This document shows, piece by piece, positions 56,454-64,000 of a stretch of DNA of 64,000 nt; position 1 is the first letter of the stretch, and each line of letters starts with the position of its first letter. The notes under the pieces are model-generated. The model was given only the letters and a program-made list of their open reading frames with translations. It was not told the DNA's origin and made no database searches. Source of the DNA: Prosapia bicincta. Its lineage: Eukaryota > Arthropoda > Insecta > Hemiptera > Cercopidae. A program made the position numbers and the translations under genes. The DNA lies in NCBI GenBank assembly GCA_036971475.1, contig JBAIZL010000003.1, forward strand, positions 111,935,570-111,999,569, given 5' to 3'.

Positions 56454-58247
56454 GTAAGTACTGCTATGATGGTCAGTTAATTTTGTTTACTGTAGTGTAA
56501 CCACCATGTGTGATTTTATTCACGTTTTAATGATCCTGTAACTATAATATAGTTAATTCTAAATTTGGATTTAGATAAAACAGTTTTGAAATAATATTTG
56601 ATGCTAGCTTTTTCTTAAATGGTACACTTACTACAGATTTAGCACACATATTACAATAGAACCTCTGTAACTGAGACTAACTAGGACTGGAGCTGATTTG
56701 GATTACAGAAAATACAGATTAATCAAGGAGTTCCTAAAAAACAGGGAAATAAAACATATAATTACAGAAAATAACCTTTATGTAGTACAAATGATGTTGG
56801 ACACACACACACGCACACACACACGCGCACACACACACGCACGCACACACACACACATACACACACACTTGGGTCGATTCCAAAACTTGACTCATTCCTA
56901 TATCAACCTCGATACCAAGAAATAGATTCTCGATGCCAAATACCACAATTACCAAACCAATAAGTTGTTAAAGTATCAGTGTTACAACCAAGATTACGCA
57001 CCAACACAGCATTATGTTATTTTACCGGATATTACTGCCCAATATGTAAACGCAACATTGTGTTGCAGCGGCAACGGATATTTTACCGCCCAATCTGAAA
57101 ACACCGAAAATGCTGAAATCAAGGTATTTGGAATAGTATTTTGGAATCGAAAAGAAGGATGTTAATGAATTCACAGCATGTTTTGTTCTCCAACATATAA
57201 TTATTTTGCCTTTTTCCTTAACTCTACTTAGTGGCTTGGCCAAAGGAGGCTTAGGCTTGATGTTGTCAAGCGCATATTGTTTTCCATAAAGAGCACAGTC
57301 CCTGCATGATTCAATGCATCCTGGATTAAAAACCAGTATCAAAAATATTGCACTGTATCTCATTTTACAGTCACATTTATGCACTATGCTGTGAATAGCA
57401 GCTGACCAAGATTACAATATAAAGAGGAAAGTACTTTTACGTAATGTACCTGAGTGTAAGGCCTATAAATGTACACTATTATGTACAGAACTAATATTTT
57501 AATGTCAATAATTACAATTTTTACATTGAAAACCATTTTTAAAAAAATCAAAAAAGACTACAAAACCAGTCCTGAGTAAACAAATTATCCATTACTCATT
57601 CCAAATGTAAATGATAGTTTTTGCTTAAACCATCCATCACTAAAATAAAATAACAATCTGATATATATGCATGAAAATAACAATGTCAACCCCTTCACTA
57701 TGATTTACATGTGAAAAAAATGACAGACATAACCTCACTTGTTCTAAATCAAGTAAGCTGTGCAGAAGTATCCTAAAGATCGAGTGGTCTTGAATTGACC
57801 AGTGTACTAGCGCAGACCAAGATATCCGATTCAAGCTTGACCACAATGTAGCAACAATTTTCCTGTGAGTTAAAAGTAGCTCATGATCGACAGTTTGACG
57901 ATCCGTGATTTTAGCTACTTCTAATATTTGAGGCCACAAAATTCTAGTTGAAACGTGGTGAAACACTATGGAGAAAATGGTTCCAAACAACTCAGGCTGT
58001 TTATTTGTTCTACTTTCTGATTTACCCTGTTAACCCTGCTTTACCTTCTGAGTGCTCTATTTGATCGTTTCAGTTTAAAAATATTATCCATAACCTTTGT
58101 TTCATTTCAAATATTGGTTCTGTTTGTATTTTATAGATGGTAAAAATTATGCAATATATGCCATCTTTGTTTTCTTAATTTGTAGCAATATATTGTACTA
58201 CAGCTACACAAAATAAATAACTTTGAATTTCAAAATAAGAAATATTA
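56454..58247. other. Intronic DNA with (CA)n and unassigned repeats
   Basis: (CA)n-like repeat at 56800-56868. Next to it 56872-56960 has CGATTCC and GATTCTCGAT phrases like the hAT ends and may be hAT debris. Minus ORF 57384-57022 (120 codons, Cys-rich start) was not recognised. 56655-56790 resembles decayed pogo-type DNA. Confidence 0.45.
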
Positions 58248-58713
58248 CAGTGCAATCTCTTCAATCCAAACTAATGGCAGCAGGGGGTTGTTCAGATTAC
58301 TGAAAAATTTGGATTTTAGAAAGTACCTACATGAAGTATGTATTGGGAAAAAGTGCTGAAAAGAAGATTCAGCATAATATGAAAGCGTATAACTATTTTT
58401 ATTTAGTTTTTTTACATATTTTTAATCACATAAAAATGTATTTTATTCAAAATTTTATTGACAGTATTTTTTTTTATCTAAAAAAAATAATTATTGTTTA
58501 AAAAAGTCTGTCTTTTTTTCTGACACTTTTGCAGAAACCTTTTCACTGCTCTGTAACCCTCTCTCTCTTTCCATTCATAGAACTCCTTTCTCCCTCTGTC
58601 TTTCCACTAACCTCAGGTAGTAAGGTTGTTATACATAACATAGCTTTTTTTTCACCTGTTCGAATTACTGGAGTCTTTGGAGTATTGAAGTCTGGATTGC
58701 CAAGATTGCACTG
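58248..58713. mobile_element. pogo-type MITE
   Basis: TA flanks both ends (58246-58247, 58714-58715). The ends are inverted: CAGTGCAATCTCTTCAATCC versus CAGTGCAATCTTGGCAATCC. CAGT ends with TA duplication are typical of pogo/Tigger elements. No transposase motif was seen in its 466 bp. Confidence 0.7.
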
Positions 58714-58905
58714 TACTAATATTTTTACATCACTTGCAATTGAAATAAATAGGTGGTTCATTGATGTAGAGACAAGCGGTTAGGAAATTGACTAAATACA
58801 AAGATAGCTATTCCCAAAAAGCAAGTCCTGGGCAATAAAAGGATAAAGCTCTTAAGCAGTACACTTAAAAAAACATTAAGCTCTGTATGTTAAATAAACA
58901 TAATA

Positions 58906-59785
58906 CAGTAAACTCCCAATTATCCGTGGGCGGATTAATGCTGATTATCTGGGGTCTGCCATTGTTTTACAAATATCCAATTTTTATTCCAATCAGATTC
59001 ATGTGTTTAAATTTCCAAATGGTGAATTACGACGTAAATACATATAAGGCTTAATAGAAGTTAAGATGAAGGGAATAGATATGTAAATATGTACGTTCTA
59101 ATTTTTACATTGAAAGGGAAGCATCCCGACGCGGGCCAGCGAAATAAAAGGGGTGAGCAGACTACTGTATATAAGAGTCAATGACTAAATGCTTGGCCGC
59201 CCGAAAACCTAATGTGTATCATAAGATTATAAACAAATGTCAGCTAATCTCGGCTATAAATAGTCTAGGACGTGACATATGCATTATCCATGTCTGTCAT
59301 ATACATTATCGATCTTTATGGCTTTGTGACACACGTGGCACAAGTAGACACTGTACGACAAAATGGTTTTCAAGAAACTTAGATCGCACATTAAAGCTAA
59401 ATCAATGCTCACAAAAAAAACAGACGAAAGTGACAGATTTTTTTGTTAAAAAGTGAAAGTATTATGTGTAAAGGAAATTACATATGTACATACATACTTA
59501 CTTTTGACACATACTTATGTACGTATTGTAAATAGTTAGACATATAAATATACATGTTATAATCCGTCAAATACATCGACATTTTAAATTATTTTCTGTT
59601 TTTATTTTGTCCTCTGAAGATTATTTGTGAATTGCATTAACCGGGGTCATTATTTGTGTAACTTATGGTATAATAATCTATTATCGATCGTTTTGCGTAT
59701 TCTTTGTTCATAACGGATTATCCGGGGAATTCGATATCCGGCGTTGCCGGGCCACCCTATTCCACGGATAATCGGGAGTTTACTG
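58906..59785 (+). mobile_element. pogo/Tigger-type element, internally deleted
   Basis: The ends are inverted, CAGTAAACTCCCAATTATCC versus CAGTAAACTCCCGATTATCC, flanked by TA at 58904 and 59786. The 880-bp body holds the end of a transposase at 59181-59456. Confidence 0.82.
59181..59456 (+). pseudogene. pogo transposase C-terminal fragment with PIP-box-like end
   Basis: The frame ends in QCSQKKQTKVTDFFVKK. QTKVTDFF fits the PCNA-interacting pattern Q-x-x-h-x-x-a-a, and pogo transposase is known to bind PCNA through such a motif. The rest of the frame has no clear transposase motif and the DDE core is gone, so only this tail is assigned. Confidence 0.55.
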
Positions 59786-60340
59786 TATATATTGTCCATG
59801 GCAGTAATGTACGGTATAAGTACGGTGTGTATAATGTACAGTGTAAGTATGGTATAATGTCCATACTTAATACATTATACTGTCCATGGTAGCTACAAAA
59901 CATTTGAACAAGATTGATTTGTTGAACTAGTAGTTTAAGTAAATTTCTGAAAAAAACGTTCTGAAATATACAAAAATTCTTAATTGGTGATCTTTGCTTA
60001 GTATGATTATCTGTTTGGAATATCTGTAATGTTATTGTCAAACTTGTCGTTCTTATGTCCGGTAAAATAATGTCTAAAGAAATCTTTCATTAAAAAAAAA
60101 CTAAACACACTATTAAAGTAGTTACAATTATTGTATTAAAATTGACTCATTTATGATTTTAAGTGCCATTTTATGTACAGATGATATTTCACCAAACATT
60201 CTTGCTTAGTTAAAATTAATTATCATTATATTTGAATTGTTTTTTATAAAATATTTCCTTTTCTATTTATATGATGAAAGAATTTATAAAAGAGTATTGT
60301 ACAAAATAATCTACTAGTTGTGTTTTACAAAACGTTTTAG
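59786..60340. other. Intronic DNA before exon 12
   Basis: 59790-59890 has short imperfect repeats of GTACGGTATAAG/TACAGTGTAAG type and a reverse-complement GTCCATGG...CCATGG pair. Nothing else recognised. Confidence 0.45.
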
Positions 60341-60584
60341 GGCCTACAACGTGCGCACTTTTGAACCACATTTTACTGATGATGAATATAAGGAATTGTT
60401 CCGTCTTTATCAGTGCTCAGCATACAAAGCTGTGATTTCTATCATCACTAACTGTACATGGCAAGAAGAGCTTAAGGAAAAATTTTACCGTGCATTCATC
60501 TTTGAAGAGACACCTGTTCGCAAATTATGGAGTCACATTGTGCCTACAAGTGTTCCCTTTTCTTTTCCTATTGATTTTGAAGAG
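60341..60584 (+). CDS. PRKDC: DNA-PKcs exon 12 of window
   Basis: The acceptor AAACGTTTTAG precedes G|GCCTACAAC and the donor is GAAGAG|GTGAGT. GT from exon 11 plus G gives Val. The peptide contains KELFRLYQCSAYKAVISIIT and FYRAFIFEETP, ending FSFPIDFEE. This is the clearest match in the window: human DNA-PKcs has [20 protein letters not shown] and FYQGFLFSEKPEKN in the same order. It ends in phase 0. Confidence 0.92.
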
Positions 60585-61832
60585 GTGAGTTTGAAGTTTT
60601 GGTTAAAAGTTTTATTTAATATTAAATGATAATATTACTGACAAATATTCAGCGTTGAAGGATCAGTTTAATATGTGAAGAATGAAGTAATATTGATTTG
60701 GTTTGTATATTAAGTAATTTTCTAAAGCTTTTCTAGCTTTTCTCTTCTACATATAGTTATATATTCACAGGCCACCCAAGCAGATAAGCCATAATTTATC
60801 AGATGACAACCGGAAACATATGAACATTAATTCGTAATAAATCATCCAGAGTGAAACAACTATACTAAAATATATTCAGTAGTGTATTTAAGGTTAGGCT
60901 GCATGATTCAGGACTTCCTTGACAAAGTTAATGTTGGCGCTCGGTTCATTGATAAGCAGCTATCCAGGGCAGGGCGAGGACCAACCAGCTCATCCCCTCA
61001 CCATCTCCAATGCTTCAACCTCAGTAATAGCAGAATGTGCAAAAGATATCACGCTGAAGTAGAGACTTTACATCATAAATTACTACTCTGAACAGGGCCA
61101 AACCAAGTCAGAGAAAAGCTGAAATTAAAACTCAGAAAGGCATTAGGCAATGATAAGATCCTGACAAACAGGGATTACTGGGCACTGGTGGTGGCTGTTT
61201 ATTTCGGACATCGAGTCGTCGGCGTTTCCTGATGCTGGATGTCTGTTCCAAACAGCAAGCTAAGAAACATGCAATAATTACTCAATAGCAGAGTATTAGA
61301 ATTCTTATGCTTGAGAGTGATCATTTTCTCGCTGAAATGATACTCTCGAGCAGAGGCCTCCAAACTTTTTAGCCTGGGGCCATACTGATTACTTCAGTGA
61401 GTTCCAAGGTCAATACCATTTTAATTTTCCTACCAGTATCTATAATCTCTAGATCTAAACTAGTCGCTGAGTACGAGCATTGAACGAGTTTACACTTGTT
61501 AAATTAGCTAGTTTAGTTGTTATGGTGTGGCACTGTATTGATACCGCAACACTTGATGAGGTCTGGTGGTTACATGCGGAAATAGGTATTGTACCTACTG
61601 TCTCCCAATGGCACAATTTGATAATTTGCATAAATTTGTTTGTGGGATGTTTTCTGTTTTTGGTACTACTTACTTGTGTGAGAAAACATTCTACAAAATA
61701 AAGTATGTAAAAATATTAACAGTTCTAAGTTAAATGATGGGCATCTTAAATCTCTTTTAATAATTGGTACAAGTTATTGTCAGGGGAAAATCACAACTAC
61801 ATAAATCACATTAGTATTTTATATGTTATAAT

Positions 61833-61836
<4 letters not shown>
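60585..61836. other. Intronic DNA after exon 12, possible hAT end
   Basis: CAGAGGCCTCCAAACTTTTT at 61351 looks like a hAT-type terminal sequence, but I found no partner end. A GC-richer stretch at 60880-61250 has an unassigned open frame (60882-61091). Confidence 0.4.
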
Positions 61837-61887
<51 letters not shown>

Positions 61888-62273
61888 AATTTTTTGGACT
61901 TGATAGGAGACTGACAGACTTACCTAAAGGCAATAGTCCAAAACTGCAATCTCTTGGAAATAAGCACATATAAAAAACACATATAAAACACTTAATACAC
62001 TTTTATTTGAAATATTTCGATCAACATGATCTTCTTCAGTCAAGAAAGAGAAAACAAAGAAGATTTGTTTTGTTTTCTCTTTCTTGACTGAAGAAGATCA
62101 TGTTGATCGAAATATTTCAAATAAAAGTGTATTAAGTGTTTTATATGTGTTTTTTATATGTGCTTATTTCCAAGAGATTGCAGTTTTGGACTATTGCCTT
62201 TAGGTAAGTCTGTCAGTCTCCTATCAAGTCCAAAAAATTCCTAAATAAGCTTTAAGCTCTACTAGAACTAACC

Positions 62274-62322
<49 letters not shown>
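61837..62322. repeat. PLE family B terminal repeat foldback between (TA)n tracts
   Basis: 61886-62055 (minus) and 62063-62275 (plus) are near-perfect reverse complements around a short centre. (TA)n lies at 61837-61884 and 62277-62322. No coding part is left. Confidence 0.82.
62084..62120 (+). ncRNA. Hammerhead ribozyme motif, canonical core (family B)
   Basis: TTGA (62084-62087) pairs with TCAA (62117-62120). The core CTGAAGA is at 62088-62094, one A, helix II GATCA/TGATC, GAAA at 62109-62112, ATAT, expected cut after T62116. A second copy is on the minus strand at about 62005-62041. Confidence 0.65.
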
Positions 62323-62325
<3 letters not shown>

Positions 62326-62386
62326 GTTAGTTGAATCTATTTAAATTATTAGTTAGTTGTTGGGCCTAAGTTAAATTTTCTACGTA

Positions 62387-63690
62387 CGAGGTCTGTTCAA
62401 AAAATACGCGGACTGAGGTCATAAAAAATGTACTTTATTTGGAAGTTACACGTCTGGGTCTCCTTCATAGTACTCTCCTCCACAACGCACATACTTATCC
62501 CAACAGTGTTTCCACTTGTTAAAGCAGTCCTGGTACGCTTCTTTTGTGATGGCGTTCAGCTCCTTTCTCGCATTTGCCTTTATCTCCGAAATCGTTTCAA
62601 ATCCTCTTCCTTTGAGGTGTTTTTTGAGTTTTGGGAATAAGAAAAAGTCACAAGGAGCAAGGTCAGGTGAGTAGGGGGGGGGGGTAAAGAACAGTGATCG
62701 AGTGTTTCTCCAAAAACTCACAACTTCTGAGTTCTGAGTGAGCTGGAGCGTTGTCGTGATGGAAAAACCAGTTATCACTTCTCCACAGTTCTGGCCTTTT
62801 GCGTCGGACGGCGTCCCTCAGACATTTCAGTACTTCAATGTAGGTGATCTAGTTGACTGTAGAGCCTTCAGGGAGGCACTCGTAGTGAACAACACCCTTC
62901 GCTTAAAAAAAAACTGTCAGCATCACCTTGACATTCGACCGAACTTGGCGAGCTTTTTTGGGTCTTGGGGACGTTTAACTAACCCATTGGGATGATTGAA
63001 CTTTCGTTTCAATGTCGTAACCATACACCCATGATTCATCACTGGTTATAATTCTTGACAAAAAGTTCTCATCTTCATTTGAACGATCAAGCAGTTCCTG
63101 ACAAACCCAGACGCGATTGGCTTATTGGTCGTCGGTCATCAGGCGCGGCACAAATTTCACAGCGATACGGTGCATCTTCAATTTTTCGGTCAAAATCTCG
63201 TAACAAGATCCAACTGATTACACTCTTGAGAAAGCTCCCTAATGGTCAGACGTCGATTTTTGCGCACCAGGGTGTTGATTTTGTCAATGTGTGGGTCGTC
63301 AGTTGACGTTGAAGGACGTCCAGGATGCTCATCTTCATCAATCGACTGTCGGCCACCCTTGAAACGTTCATGCCACTTGAAACATGCAGTTTGCTTCATG
63401 GCAACATCGCCGTAGGCCATGTTAAGCATGGCAAATGTTGCTGTTGCAGATTTCTCTAGTTTTACACAAAATTTCACAGCAATTCATTGCTCCTTTAGGC
63501 TGTCCATTTTAAAATCCGACAAACGAAAAAAAGCACTCTTTACTAAACTGCGTGTAACTCATCAACAAATGAAGATATCTGCGACTGATTCAGCTGATTT
63601 ATACGAACCTAGCTACACCAAGCGGATTCTCCTGAAACTAACTTGAGCCGCGTAATTCACACAGTCTGCGTATTTTTTGAACAGACCTCG
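62387..63690 (-). mobile_element. mariner element, full length
   Basis: The 28-bp ends are inverted with one mismatch (CGAGGTCTGTTCAAAAAATA outermost) and TA lies on both sides (62385, 63691). At 1304 bp it has the usual mariner size. It carries a broken transposase on the minus strand. Confidence 0.92.
62446..63507 (-). pseudogene. mariner transposase, broken
   Basis: The start is MDSLKEQ followed by TGA as codon 8. Beyond it come the helix-turn-helix region (KFCVKLEKSATATFAMLNMA, FKWHERFKGGRQSIDED, GRPSTS), DESWVYGYD with the first catalytic Asp, HHDNAPAHS with the second, and YSPDLAPCDFFLFPKLKKHL with the third, so DD34D-type motifs are all recognisable. Several frameshifts and stops split them, one at a run of nine C (minus strand) near 62670-62678. 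It cannot encode a whole transposase. Confidence 0.88.
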
Positions 63691-63937
63691 TATTATATGT
63701 GTCATTAAGCTTTACCTAATAAGTATATAAAACCAAGTTATTTTTATTCTGTGTCTTTTTATCCAACTTATCAACAATAAGCCATTAGCTGTTGCAGGTT
63801 GGATTTGAGCTACAGCTGGTAGTTAGCAGACCCCTGCCCAAGAGCAGTAACAGAACAAAATGGAATGTATTTAATTTTCTTAATATGGCTCTGAGGAATA
63901 GTTACTCATTATTTCTTTGTTTTTAAAATCTATATAG

Positions 63938-64000
63938 GGTCTCTTGACTTGTGACTTAGACTCGGAGTGTTACGCTAATTTCATGAGGCCTCAACTCTCC
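63938..64000 (+). CDS. PRKDC: DNA-PKcs exon 13 of window, cut by window edge
   Basis: The acceptor is AAATCTATATAG. In phase 0 after exon 12 the frame is open to the window edge and reads GLLTCDLDSECYANFMRPQL and one more residue. The human protein has its charged linker and the Ser2056 cluster a short way after this point. The call rests on phase continuity and the lack of stops; similarity is too short to judge. Confidence 0.65.

Noticed and set aside
57022..57384. 120-codon minus ORF with Cys-rich, signal-like start
   Set aside because: No homology was recognised, no promoter or splice support, and it lies next to repeat debris. Not called as a gene.

Overview
The window is AT-rich animal DNA, very probably from an insect or other arthropod. 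It has spliced exons with GT-AG introns, and its repeats belong to groups typical of arthropod genomes: BEL/Pao, Gypsy, Penelope-like, I-like LINE, mariner, pogo, piggyBac and hAT. There is no prokaryotic gene organisation and I saw no tRNA or rRNA gene.

One host gene runs the length of the window on the + strand. Thirteen exons (1325-1521 to 63938-64000, the last cut by the window edge) join in perfect phase into about 898 codons with no stop. The product matches the middle of the alpha-solenoid of DNA-PKcs (PRKDC), the catalytic subunit of DNA-dependent protein kinase. By eye it corresponds to roughly residues 1200-2010 of the human protein, ending just before the autophosphorylation region around human Ser2056. 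The start, the kinase domain and the end lie outside the window.

The introns (1.4 to 11.6 kb) are packed with mobile elements, often nested. 0.6-6.5 kb: a GIY-YIG remnant, foldback Penelope-like (PLE) terminal repeats and hammerhead-like motifs. 8.8-12.7 kb: a DNA-transposon remnant and two piggyBac-type MITEs ending at TTAA. 14.1-17.4 kb: a PLE with reverse transcriptase and GIY-YIG endonuclease. 17.4-22.8 kb: a Gypsy-like LTR element with long LTRs and a scrambled gag-pro but no RT. 22.8-32.6 kb: fragments of several PLE families, many abutting (TA)n tracts, plus a piggyBac-type MITE. 33.2-34.3 kb: a tandem array of about 175 bp units. 35.2-43.3 kb: an intact-looking BEL/Pao element (1749-codon ORF, 5-bp target duplication) inside a piggyBac-type element. 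43.5-51.3 kb: PLE debris, with a hAT element (8-bp duplication) inside a PLE terminal repeat. 51.9-54.1 kb: a broken LINE with RNase H. 55.2-63.7 kb: another piggyBac MITE, two pogo-type elements, a PLE foldback and a full-length but broken mariner.

The most interesting signal is a set of hammerhead-ribozyme-like folds in the PLE terminal repeats. Some have the canonical CUGANGA...GAAA core. Others keep all three helices but carry U at position 3 together with A at position 8, which keeps that core pair Watson-Crick. This suggests a variant hammerhead class, but no activity has been shown and all calls here were made by eye.
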